Source: JAABQT01 sp035459025 (GTDB taxonomy: Bacteria > Pseudomonadota > Gammaproteobacteria > Burkholderiales > SG8-39). Taken from it: a stretch of DNA of 64,000 nt. The notes beneath the pieces were generated by a model. The model did no database searches and was not told the origin of the DNA. It saw nothing but the letters and a program-made list of their open reading frames with translations. This document shows, one piece after another, positions 1 through 7,189 of the stretch. Where the stretch lies: contig DATHYT010000013.1 of assembly GCA_035459025.1 (NCBI GenBank), positions 1-64,000 of the forward strand. The letters are read 5' to 3'. The first letter of the stretch is position 1. Each line of letters begins with the position of its first letter. Position numbers and translations under genes: made by a program.

Positions 1-73
1 CCCGAATCGCGGCCTCGCCGCCGCGAGCCACGCCAGTTGCGCAGCCCAACGAGGAAGGAAGTTCCTATCTTTG
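1..73 (+). repeat. Intergenic repeat copy A (left part outside window)
   Basis: Right-hand part of a repeat found six times in the first 15 kb, always in this orientation. The conserved right end runs from GCGCAACGCGG to GTTCCTATCTTT (29 bases in consensus); this copy differs at two positions. The preceding 40 bases match copy D closely (CCCGAATCGCG, then CCTCGCCGCC, then AGTTG). The TAG stop of the adjacent SDR fragment lies inside this repeat, on the other strand. Confidence 0.8.
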
Positions 74-265
74 GTTGTTCAGGCGCTTTTCGGTCGCGCG
101 CAGCGTCCCGCGGTCGATGTCCAGCAGCGCGACGCGGTGCCCTTCGGCAAGGAAACGCTCGGCGATCGCAAGGCCGATACCGCGGGCGCCGCCGGTGACG
201 ACGGCCAGGGGAGCGAGGGCGCTGCTCTGGCCCGGCATGGAGCGATCCGGAAAGCCGATAGGCAA
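65..265 (-). pseudogene. Truncated short-chain dehydrogenase/reductase (N-terminal 66 residues)
   Basis: This is the start of a classical SDR: beta-strand VVTGG followed by the cofactor-binding TGGARGIG motif (TGxxxGxG) near residues 24-31, then the acidic LLDID strand end that usually contacts the cofactor ribose. The family is normally about 250 residues. Here the frame stops after 66, with the stop codon supplied by repeat copy A, so the catalytic Ser-Tyr-Lys part is gone. Start could be the first Met or MPGQSS nine residues later. It is a gene remnant and should be inactive. What was lost is not visible because the window begins 64 bases beyond the stop. Confidence 0.75.
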
Positions 266-378
266 AAGTAGCCCAGGCGCGCCCCGCGCGCCGGACGCGT
301 GACGCGACCCGGGGCGCTCCGCCGAGCGGGGTGTTCGCTCGGGCCTCCGGGAAGCGACTGCTCGCGAGGCACGCGTTT

Positions 379-401
379 GGGGCCCCGCAAACGGGGGCCC
401 C
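379..401 (-). terminator. GC-rich inverted repeat downstream of the FAD oxidase
   Basis: Two GGGGCCCC octamers separated by a 7-base loop lie about 50 bases past the stop of the reverse-strand FAD oxidase. The stem is strong, but no T run follows on either strand, so intrinsic termination is only a guess. Otherwise the gap 266-449 shows nothing recognisable. Confidence 0.25.
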
Positions 402-449
402 GACCCAAGCGCTACCGCCGCCCCCTCGGGATGGCGTTCGACGGCACGG

Positions 450-1823
450 TCACGGCTTGATGTTTTGGTTCAGGTGGAAGATGTTTTCCGGATCGTACTG
501 TTTCTTGATCGTCGCCAGCCGCGCGTGATTTGCGCCGAATGCGGCCTGCACGCGGTCGGTTTCGTCCTCCGTCATGAAATTGATATACGCCCCGGCAGAT
601 GCGTACGGCGCGGACGCCGCAAAGAACTCGCGCGCCCATCCGATGCAGGCCTTATCGTCGGCCGCCGCGTCCCACCGTCCGTGAACGTTCAGCACGAACT
701 TCGCGTCGCGGTGTCCGTACGCCATGGCGTCGGCCCGCACGCGATTGGCCGCGCCGGCAATGTGCGCGATGAAGATTTCGCACTGCGCCGACGGGAGCTT
801 GCCGGCGTACGCGAGGATCGAATCCACCGCCGCGTCGCCGAGCGACTGCAGATTGTGCGACTTCCAGTAGTTCCGCGCGCCCGGCGTGAGCAGCGGGTCG
901 AACGCCTGCTGCCAGCCTGCATAGGGCATGGCGCCCACGTGCGTGCCATAGGCGTCGCCAAACCCGCGCATCGGCTCGATCAGCTTCTCGCCCTGGGCGA
1001 CGTCGCCGGCATAGCACAGGGCAAGCACGACCACGTCCTTGCCATGCACGTTCTCGGGCAGAAAGGGCAGCGGCGGCGCCTTGCGAAGCACGACCCAGAC
1101 GCAGAGTTCCTCCGGCGCCGAGGCGACGAAGTCGCGATATTTCTTCAGCACCGACTTCGCCTGTGCGCCCGGAAACACCATCAGCCCGGCGAAGACTTCG
1201 GGGCCGACGGGATGGAGCGCGAACTCGAATTGCGTGACGACGCCGAAATTGCCGCCTCCCCCGCGAATGGCCCAAAAGAGATCGGCATGTTCATCGGCGC
1301 TGGCCCGCACCTCTTTGCCGTTCGCGAGCGTGACATTCGCCGCCACGAGGTTGTCGATCGTCATGCCGTGCTTGCGCGTCAGCCAGCCGAAACCGCCGCC
1401 CAGCGTGAGGCCGGCGATCCCGGTCGTCGAATTGATGCCCACCGGCGTCGCCAGGCCGTGTGCCTGCACCGCGGCATCGAAGTCGCCCAGCGTCGCGCCG
1501 GGCTCCACATAGGCCCGCCGCTTGGCCGCATCCACGCGCACGCCTTTCATGGTCGAGTGATCGATCAGCAGGCCGCCTTCGCAGACGCCGTTGCCGGCGA
1601 TGTTGTGCCCCGCGCCGCGGATGGCGATGTCGAGGCCCTGGTCGCGCGCATATTGAATCGCATGCCGCGCATCGCCCGGGCTCGCGCATTGCACGATGAC
1701 CGCGGGACGGCGGTCGATCATCGCATTCCAGATTTTCCTGACGTCGTCATAGTTCCGGTCTTCCGGGAGAATGACGCGGCCCTTGATGTTGCCCTTGAGC
1801 TTTTGCATGGCTTCGTTCGGCAT
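450..1823 (-). CDS. FAD-linked (berberine-bridge/PCMH-type) oxidase
   Basis: A 457-residue flavoprotein of the FAD_binding_4 plus BBE family, which oxidises alcohols, sugars or phenolic side chains while passing electrons to oxygen. The N-terminal PCMH fold shows RGAGHNIAG, where His73 is the expected covalent FAD anchor. The second anchor (Cys) of bicovalent members is absent: the matching segment reads GINSTTGIAGLTLGGG, so attachment is probably by His alone. The C-terminal BBE segment ends DPENIFHLNQNI, as typical. Start chosen at MPNEAMQ because GGAGG sits 8 bases upstream; a longer frame begins 22 codons earlier without such a site. No signal peptide is seen. It stands alone between two repeat-flanked segments; substrate cannot be told. 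Confidence 0.85.
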   Translation of the reverse strand: MPNEAMQKLKGNIKGRVILPEDRNYDDVRKIWNAMIDRRPAVIVQCASPGDARHAIQYARDQGLDIAIRGAGHNIAGNGVCEGGLLIDHSTMKGVRVDAAKRRAYVEPGATLGDFDAAVQAHGLATPVGINSTTGIAGLTLGGGFGWLTRKHGMTIDNLVAANVTLANGKEVRASADEHADLFWAIRGGGGNFGVVTQFEFALHPVGPEVFAGLMVFPGAQAKSVLKKYRDFVASAPEELCVWVVLRKAPPLPFLPENVHGKDVVVLALCYAGDVAQGEKLIEPMRGFGDAYGTHVGAMPYAGWQQAFDPLLTPGARNYWKSHNLQSLGDAAVDSILAYAGKLPSAQCEIFIAHIAGAANRVRADAMAYGHRDAKFVLNVHGRWDAAADDKACIGWAREFFAASAPYASAGAYINFMTEDETDRVQAAFGANHARLATIKKQYDPENIFHLNQNIKP

Positions 1824-2185
1824 GAAACTCGCCTCCATGAGGTGAAATGGTTGACCCGCAACATCAGGCGGTGAAGGGATCTCGCCCACGGAACCGTCGG
1901 CGAGTTCCTCGTTGGACTGGAAAGCGAAATCCGTTGCGGCGGGGTCGCGCCGGCTCCTCCCAGAACGGGCACGCCGATGCAGCTTACGCTACTTCGGCCC
2001 GAAGGTGATCGCTAATTGCAGAAACCCTCGACGCGCGAGGGATTCCCCAATCCGGTCTGGTTCGCGCCGATCGGCCGATCGAGTGGGAGTCGGCATCGAC
2101 GGGCCTTGACGGGCTGCGCCGAGGCCCGCCGTGTGGAGTACCGGCGCCCTGTACCACCGTCGTGCGGGCGTGCACTGCCAGATTT
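1824..2185. other. Intergenic segment upstream of the FAD oxidase
   Basis: About 360 bases without a supportable gene. It should contain the promoter of the reverse-strand oxidase, but no clear -35/-10 pair stands out. A perfect 14-base palindrome, CGATCGGCCGATCG, occupies 2068-2081 and might be an operator. I see no repeat-left-end sequence here, although repeat copy B closes the segment. Confidence 0.4.
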
Positions 2186-2221
2186 TTGCGCAGCGCGCCG
2201 CGGAAGGAAGTTCCTATCTTT
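2186..2221 (+). repeat. Intergenic repeat copy B (right end only)
   Basis: Matches the conserved 29-base right end with two differences (CGC in place of AAC-type core, then CGGAAGGAAGTTCC and TATCTTT). No left half similar to copies D-F can be recognised upstream. The TGA stop of the reverse-strand methyltransferase begins only five bases to the right. Confidence 0.75.
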
Positions 2222-2225
2222 CGCC

Positions 2226-3080
2226 TCAGGCCCTGGTGATCACGATCTCGAGATACTCCGACGGCGCCACCAGCGAATCGGAGCCGGAGCGGTTCGACTG
2301 CCCGAGCAGCGCCTCGAGCTCGCCGAGCAGCGCCGCGCGCCCGCTCTCGTCGAGCGACTCGATCGCCTTGAGCAGGGGCCCGTAGTACGCGGTGAACACG
2401 TCGAGCCAGTGCCGCGCCGACCGATAGCGGAACACGAAGTCCCTGCGCTGCACCTTGATGTCGGCGGCAGCGGGCCCGAAGAGCTCGACGATGCGGGGCT
2501 CGGTTCCCCACAGCAGCGGCGGCTTGAGCCCCGGGGGCGGCGGCACGTACCGGCCCACCGTCTTGAGCGTCGCTCCGATCAGGCTCGTGGGGGTCCAGTT
2601 CGCCAGCCCGATGCGCCCGCCCGGACGCGTCACGCGCAGCAGTTCGCTGGCGGCGCGGTCCTGGTTGGGCGCGAACATCACCCCGAAGGTCGAGAGCGTG
2701 ACGTCGAAGCTCGCGTCGTCGAAGGGCAGGTTCTCGGCGTCCGCGACCTTGAACTCGATCGGCATGCCGTTGGCCGCCGCGCGCGCGCGGCCCTTTTCCA
2801 GCAGCTGCGCAACGTAGTCGGTCGACGTGACCGCCGCCCAGCGGCGTGCCGCGGCGAGCGAAGCGTTGCCGTTGCCCGCGGCAACGTCGAGCACGTTCTC
2901 GCCGGCGCGCAGGTCGACGGCCTCGCACAGCAGTTCGCCCACGATCTGCAGCGTGCCCCCCAGCACGGCGTAGTCGCCCGCGTTCCAGACTGCCTTCTGT
3001 CGTTCCTTGATCGCGGCGAAATCGGGTTGCGCCGCTGCGCCCGCCGGCGAGGCCGCTGCGTTGGTCGTGGTGTTCGTCAT
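2226..3080 (-). CDS. Class I SAM-dependent methyltransferase
   Basis: A 284-residue methyltransferase of the Methyltransf_11/UbiE-like group. Motif I reads VLDVAAGNGNAS (SAM glycine loop), followed by the acidic-strand region and FKVADAENLPF (motif II type), then LLRVTRPGGRIGLANW, the usual post-motif segment. It is intact to its C terminus. Start at MTNTTT is supported by a GGGGAG site 7 bases upstream; the frame is open further but lacks a ribosome site. It is divergent from an AraC-type regulator across a 229-base gap, which suggests local control. Substrate unknown. Confidence 0.85.
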   Translation of the reverse strand: MTNTTTNAAASPAGAAAQPDFAAIKERQKAVWNAGDYAVLGGTLQIVGELLCEAVDLRAGENVLDVAAGNGNASLAAARRWAAVTSTDYVAQLLEKGRARAAANGMPIEFKVADAENLPFDDASFDVTLSTFGVMFAPNQDRAASELLRVTRPGGRIGLANWTPTSLIGATLKTVGRYVPPPPGLKPPLLWGTEPRIVELFGPAAADIKVQRRDFVFRYRSARHWLDVFTAYYGPLLKAIESLDESGRAALLGELEALLGQSNRSGSDSLVAPSEYLEIVITRA

Positions 3081-3309
3081 CTCGTGTCTCCCCTCTGGTA
3101 GGATTCGCTGGGCTGCGCGCGACGCGAAATGGCTTGGCGTCGCGACGGGAGCATCGTTGCACGGCGAGCCCGCAGGGTTTTCACCGCAGGTCCGTCGCGG
3201 TTGACCCGGAATCCGGTTGTGCGCCCGAGCCGGCCGGATCGCCGGCGCCTCGCCGGTTTCGCGACCGCATTTCGGCCACGCTCCGCATCGACCACTGGAC
3301 CGGCCCGAC
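3081..3309. promoter_or_regulatory. Divergent promoter region, methyltransferase / AraC regulator
   Basis: A 229-base gap between two divergent genes must hold both promoters and is the natural place for the regulator to bind. I cannot point to specific -35/-10 boxes or to a convincing AraC half-site repeat. Confidence 0.3.
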
Positions 3310-4332
3310 ATGGAACAGGACACGCTCTCGGAAGTGCTTCGCAGCATTCGATTGCGCGGCACGGTGTTCTTTCATCTGCAGGGGCGCGCGCCGTGGGTCG
3401 TGGAGTCGCCCCCCACCAGCGAGATCGCCTCGGCGGTGATTCCGGGCGCCGAGCACGTGATGGCGTATCACGTGGTCACGCGCGGGTCGTGCTGGGTCGG
3501 GGTCGTCGGCGAGCAGCCGGCCCTCGTTCGCGAAGGCGACATCGTCGTGTTCCCGCACGGGGATCGCCACGTGCTCTCGAGCACGCCGCACATGCGCGCG
3601 CGGCAGGCGGTCGACCCGAACCTGTTCCCGGCGCGCATCGGGCCCCCGTTCTTCGTCGACGTGCACGGCGACCAGCCCACGCTGGTGGCGCCCGAGGCGG
3701 ACGGGGGAAGCGGGCGCGCCGTGCTCGTGTGCGGCTTCCTCGGCTGCGACGTGCGGCCCTTCAACCCGCTGATCGCGAGCCTCCCGCGGCTGCTGATCGA
3801 GCGCGCGGGCCAGGGCTCGCCCGAAGGCTGGCTGGCGCAGTTCGTCCGCTCGTGCGGGGCGGGCGAGGGAAAGCTGCGCCCGGGCGACGGGGCGGTGCTC
3901 GAGCGCATGAGCGAGATGATGGTGCTCGACTTGGTGCGCAGGCACCTCGAAAGGCTGCCCGAGACCCAGGGAGGCTGGCTGGGCGGGTTGCGCGATCGCT
4001 TCGTGGGCCGCGCGCTGGCGCTGATGCACGCGCACCCCGACCGTGCCTGGACCATCGACCGGCTGGCCGACGAAACGGGCCTGTCGCGCTCGGCGCTGCA
4101 CGAGCGCTTCGTGCAGTTCACCGGCCAGGCGCCGATGCAGTACCTCGCGGGCTGGCGGATGCAGCTCGCCTCGGGTTTGCTGCGCCAATCCGACGCCGAC
4201 GTGACGTCGATCGCGCTCGAGGTGGGCTACGAGTCGGTGGCTGCCTTCAGTCGGGCGTTCAAGCGCGCCACCGGCCTGGCGCCGACGGCCTGGCGCAAGG
4301 ACGCCGCCGCGAACCGCCCCGGGCCGGGCTGA
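3310..4332 (+). CDS. AraC-family transcriptional regulator with cupin sensor
   Basis: A 340-residue regulator. Residues about 1-200 form an AraC-type cupin (VREGDIVVFPHGDRHVL is the beta-barrel pocket segment). Residues about 240-335 hold the two helix-turn-helix units: WTIDRLADETGLSRSALHERF, and ITSIALEVGYESV-like DVTSIALEVGYESVAAFSR, ending with the family-typical FKRATGLAPTAWR. Members of this cupin_6 type usually activate a neighbouring oxidoreductase or methyltransferase gene. Start at MEQDTL matches the family N terminus; the ribosome site there is weak, and an upstream in-frame Met (3217) is possible but adds an atypical leader. Confidence 0.85.
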   Translation: MEQDTLSEVLRSIRLRGTVFFHLQGRAPWVVESPPTSEIASAVIPGAEHVMAYHVVTRGSCWVGVVGEQPALVREGDIVVFPHGDRHVLSSTPHMRARQAVDPNLFPARIGPPFFVDVHGDQPTLVAPEADGGSGRAVLVCGFLGCDVRPFNPLIASLPRLLIERAGQGSPEGWLAQFVRSCGAGEGKLRPGDGAVLERMSEMMVLDLVRRHLERLPETQGGWLGGLRDRFVGRALALMHAHPDRAWTIDRLADETGLSRSALHERFVQFTGQAPMQYLAGWRMQLASGLLRQSDADVTSIALEVGYESVAAFSRAFKRATGLAPTAWRKDAAANRPGPG

Positions 4333-4354
4333 TCGCGCGCGCGCCGCGCGCGCG

Positions 4355-4750
4355 CTAGCGCGGCGCGCCCGGCTCGGCGCCCGCCCTGGCGTGCGTCCAG
4401 CGCCGCAGCTTGTCGCGCGCGCCGTTGCGCGCCGGGTCCATCTCCTCGTCGTGCCGCTCGCGCTTGGCGCACAGTTCGATCGCGTAGCCGTTCGGATCGC
4501 AAAAGTAGATCGAGTCGATGAAGCCGTGGTTCGAGATGCCGCGCGTTTCGATGCCGTTCGCCTTTCCCTTGGCCATCATCGGCTCGAGCACGCCGCGCGC
4601 CGCGCGCCACCTCGAGCGCGATGTGCAGGTCGAAGTCGTGCTGGTCCTTGAACTCGAAGGGCATGTCGGGCGCCTCGAAGAAGGCGAGGTGCGAGCCGTC
4701 GTCGAGCCGGTAGAACGTGTGCAGCACGCTGGTCTTGCGGCCGGTTTTGT
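4355..4750 (-). pseudogene. VOC (glyoxalase/bleomycin-resistance) family remnant, truncated and frameshifted
   Basis: The C-terminal two thirds of a VOC protein. Recognisable pieces are SVLHTFYRLDDGSHLAFFE in one frame and GFIDSIYFCDPNGYAIELCA (the metal-ligand Glu strand) in another. The frame changes near 4595-4610 within a run of alternating GC, so a one- or two-base indel has broken it. The N-terminal 40 or so residues expected for the family are replaced by repeat copy C, and the only possible start is a TTG inside that repeat. A sequencing error could explain the frameshift but not the missing N terminus. Confidence 0.7.
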
Positions 4751-4782
4751 GCAGCGCAACGCGCAAGGAAGTTCATATCTTT
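4743..4782 (+). repeat. Intergenic repeat copy C (right end only), at a gene-fragment junction
   Basis: GGTTTTGTGCAGCGCAAC followed by GCGCAAGGAAGTTC and ATATCTTT: the conserved right end with two differences. It separates a 5'-truncated VOC gene (left, reverse strand) from the 3' tail of an alcohol dehydrogenase (right, forward strand). Confidence 0.75.
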
Positions 4783-4784
4783 AA

Positions 4785-4964
4785 GGCAGTTACTTCGGCT
4801 CCTGCGTGCCGCGCGTCGACTTCCCGAGGCTGCTCCAGCTTTACATGGGCGGCAAGCTCAAGCTCGACGAGCTGATCACGCGCCGCCACTCGATCGACGA
4901 GGCGCCGCAGGCCTTTGCCGACCTCGAATCCCGGAAGAACGCGAGAGGCGTGATCGTGTTTTGA
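4785..4964 (+). pseudogene. Zn-dependent alcohol dehydrogenase, C-terminal 59-residue remnant
   Basis: The frame reads YFGSCVPRVDFPRLLQLY, then GKLKLDELITRRHSIDE, then a terminal KNARGVIVF and TGA. This is the invariant C terminus of class III-like medium-chain alcohol dehydrogenases, a family of about 370 residues. No start codon precedes the homologous part: an in-frame TAA closes the frame at 4782-4784, at the edge of repeat copy C. The nucleotide- and zinc-binding domains are missing, so this is a remnant and not a gene. The importer operon starts 77 bases downstream. Confidence 0.8.
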
Positions 4965-5041
4965 CCCCTGCAGGGTCTGCACGGAACTTGCGGTAACATC
5001 GCCGGCGAAGGAAGGTCTCGACCACCATGGAGGGGGTTCCG

Positions 5042-6259
5042 ATGCTGAATAGATTTGTCCTCGCAGCCGCACTTGCGCTTGCTTCTGCCGCCCATGCCCA
5101 GGCCCCGATCAAGATTGCGGTTCTCGGGCCGATGGCGTTCGTGCAGGGCCAGCACCACTGGATGGGCGCGGAGATGGCGCGCGACGAGATCAACAAGGCG
5201 GGCGGCATCTCGGTCGGCGGCAAGAAAGTGATGCTCGAGCTGATCCGGGCCGACAGCAACGAGATGACCTCGGTGCCCGACGCCGCCAGCGCGGTCGAGC
5301 GCGTCATCACGCGCGACAAGGTCGATTTCCTCATCGGTGGCTTCCGCTCGGAGGCGGTGCTGGCGATGCAGGAGGTCGCGATGGACCACAAGAAGCTGTT
5401 CGTCGGCGTCGGCGCCGCGCATGACGAACTGGGGGTCCGGGTCGAAAAGGACTACAACCGCTACAAGTACTGGTTCCGTGTTTCGCCCACCAAGAGCACC
5501 GACCTCGGGCGTACCGTCTTCGGCGTGCTCGGCGCGGTGGCGGGCGAAATCCGCACGAGATTGAAGACCGAGACGCCGAAGGTCGCGGTGCTCGCCGAGA
5601 AGGCGGTCTGGACCGAGGGCCTGATCGCCGCCGCGAAGAAGAACCTGCCGGCGATGAAGATGGAAATGGTCGGCCTGTGGCAGCCTTCGGCGGTCGCCAC
5701 CGACGTCAACGCCGAGCTCTCGGCGATCGAGCGCGCCGGCGCCGACATCGTGTTCACCGTCCTTTCGGGGCCGGTGGGCATCGTGGTCGGCCGCCAGATG
5801 GGCGAGCGCAACATGAAGGCGGTCGCCTTCGGCATCAACGTCGAGGCGCAGAAGGATGAGTACTGGGCCGCCGCGGCCGGCAAGGCGAATTACCTGTCCA
5901 CGCTCAACACCTATGCCGAGGTCGAGATCACGCCCAAGACGATCCCGTGGATCCGCGCCTTTCGCGAGCGTTTCAAGATGACCCCGACCTATACCGCCGC
6001 GACCTACGACGCGATCATGCTCATCAAGGAAGCGGTCGAAAGGGCGAACTCGACCAGCGCGGACGACATGGTACCGGTGCTGGAGAAGATCTCGTACGTC
6101 GGCAACGGCGCGGTGCTCGAGTTCGACAAGCGCCATGATCCGGTCTGGGGCGTCGGCAAGTCGCTCGGCATCGGCGTGCAATGGCAGGATGGAAGGCTGG
6201 TCGCGTTCTGGCCGCCGCCGATCAAGGGCATGCAGCCGTTCCGTTTGCCGGCCAGGTAA
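5042..6259 (+). CDS. livK: ABC-type branched-chain amino acid (or related carboxylate) substrate-binding protein
   Basis: A 405-residue periplasmic binding protein of the LivK/peripla_BP_6 type. MLNRFVLAAALALASAAHAQ is a clear Sec signal peptide with an AHA cleavage site. The mature protein opens with IKIAVLGPMAF, and ARDEINKAGGISVGGKKV is the family-typical second segment. Start at MLNRF follows GGAGGGGG by 5-6 bases; a Met five codons upstream would place extra residues before the signal peptide. First gene of a livK-livH-livM unit and separated from livH by a strong terminator-like hairpin. Substrate could be a branched-chain amino acid, but the neighbouring acyl-CoA ligase also allows an aromatic or aliphatic carboxylate. 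Confidence 0.85.
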   Translation: MLNRFVLAAALALASAAHAQAPIKIAVLGPMAFVQGQHHWMGAEMARDEINKAGGISVGGKKVMLELIRADSNEMTSVPDAASAVERVITRDKVDFLIGGFRSEAVLAMQEVAMDHKKLFVGVGAAHDELGVRVEKDYNRYKYWFRVSPTKSTDLGRTVFGVLGAVAGEIRTRLKTETPKVAVLAEKAVWTEGLIAAAKKNLPAMKMEMVGLWQPSAVATDVNAELSAIERAGADIVFTVLSGPVGIVVGRQMGERNMKAVAFGINVEAQKDEYWAAAAGKANYLSTLNTYAEVEITPKTIPWIRAFRERFKMTPTYTAATYDAIMLIKEAVERANSTSADDMVPVLEKISYVGNGAVLEFDKRHDPVWGVGKSLGIGVQWQDGRLVAFWPPPIKGMQPFRLPAR

Positions 6260-6278
6260 GGCCGGGGAAAGGGTCCCG

Positions 6279-6313
6279 AGAGCCGCGCGGATCGACGCCG
6301 CGCGGCTCTTTTT
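6279..6313 (+). terminator. Rho-independent terminator-like hairpin between livK and livH
   Basis: A perfect 12-base-pair stem (AGAGCCGCGCGG / CCGCGCGGCTCT) with a 7-base loop runs into five Ts. It begins 20 bases after the livK stop and ends 3 bases before the livH ATG, leaving no room for a ribosome-binding site outside the hairpin. It probably reduces read-through so that the binding protein is made in excess over the permeases. Confidence 0.8.
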
Positions 6314-6316
6314 GCG

Positions 6317-7189
6317 ATGTTCCAGGACATTCTCGTCACCGGGCTCGTCAACGGCAGCGTGTATGCGCTGCTCGCCATCGGTTTTTCGCTGATCTTCGGT
6401 GTGGCGCGCATCGTCAACGTCGCGCACACCGCGTTCTACATGCTGGGGGCGTACCTCTTCTACACCCTGCTGGTCAAGCTGGGGCTGAACTTCGCCCTCG
6501 CGGGTGTGATCGCGGTGGCTGCAATCACGGCGCTTTCGCTCGTCTGCTACAAGCTGATCATCGAGCCCTTGCGCGAGCATGAAGCGGCGGTGCTGATCGC
6601 GACCATTGCCCTGGCGATCATCATTCAGGAACTGATGCTGCTGGCCTTCGGCGGCCATTACCTGGGCATCCCGTCGACCCTCGAAGGGACGGTGCGGATC
6701 GCCGGAGTGAGCATCGCGTATCAGCGCTTCGTCATTCTGGTGGTCGCCTTCGTGATGCTTGCGGGAACGTGGTACCTGCTCTACGCAACGCGGCTCGGTC
6801 TTGCCATCCGCGCAACGGCGAACGACCTGGAAGTGGCGAACCTGATGGGCATGAACGTCGATCGCGTAGCGCTGGCGACGGTCGGGTTTTCCGTGGCGCT
6901 GGCGGCCATCGCCGGGGTGGTGGTGGCGCCGGTGTTCGTGGTGGATCCGTTGATGTGGCTCGGGCCGCTGGTGACGATGCTTGCGATCGTGGTGCTCGGC
7001 GGCCTGGGCAGCGTCAAGGGCAGCCTCGTCGGGGCGTTCATCATCGGCTTCGTCGAGGCGATCACCGTGTTCGCGGTGCCCGCCGGGGCTTTCCTCAAGG
7101 GCGCGGTCGCGTTGTCGATCATGGTGCTGGTGCTGCTGCTGCGGCCCGAAGGGCTGTACGGCGTCGTCTTCGAGGAGGAAGAGCGCTGA
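6317..7189 (+). CDS. livH: Branched-chain amino acid ABC permease, LivH type
   Basis: A 290-residue inner-membrane permease. It begins FQDILVTGLVNGSVYALLAIG, the usual first helix of LivH, and contains the GLGSVKGSLVGAFIIGFVE segment, the conserved region that contacts the ATPase. About eight hydrophobic helices are evident. The start is fixed by homology, but no Shine-Dalgarno sequence is visible: the bases before ATG are the T run of the upstream terminator. The stop overlaps the livM start by one base (TGATG). Confidence 0.88.
   Translation: MFQDILVTGLVNGSVYALLAIGFSLIFGVARIVNVAHTAFYMLGAYLFYTLLVKLGLNFALAGVIAVAAITALSLVCYKLIIEPLREHEAAVLIATIALAIIIQELMLLAFGGHYLGIPSTLEGTVRIAGVSIAYQRFVILVVAFVMLAGTWYLLYATRLGLAIRATANDLEVANLMGMNVDRVALATVGFSVALAAIAGVVVAPVFVVDPLMWLGPLVTMLAIVVLGGLGSVKGSLVGAFIIGFVEAITVFAVPAGAFLKGAVALSIMVLVLLLRPEGLYGVVFEEEER

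Noticed and set aside
55..75. Resemblance of GAAGTTCCTATCTTT in the repeat to one arm of a yeast FRT site, suggesting vector or engineering scar
   Set aside because: Only one arm and 11 straight bases match, the 8-base spacer and opposite arm are missing, and the six copies have diverged from each other as natural repeats do.
2068..2081. Palindrome CGATCGGCCGATCG as a defined operator
   Set aside because: In GC-rich DNA such self-complementary runs are frequent; it is 245 bases from the nearest start and has no partner site.
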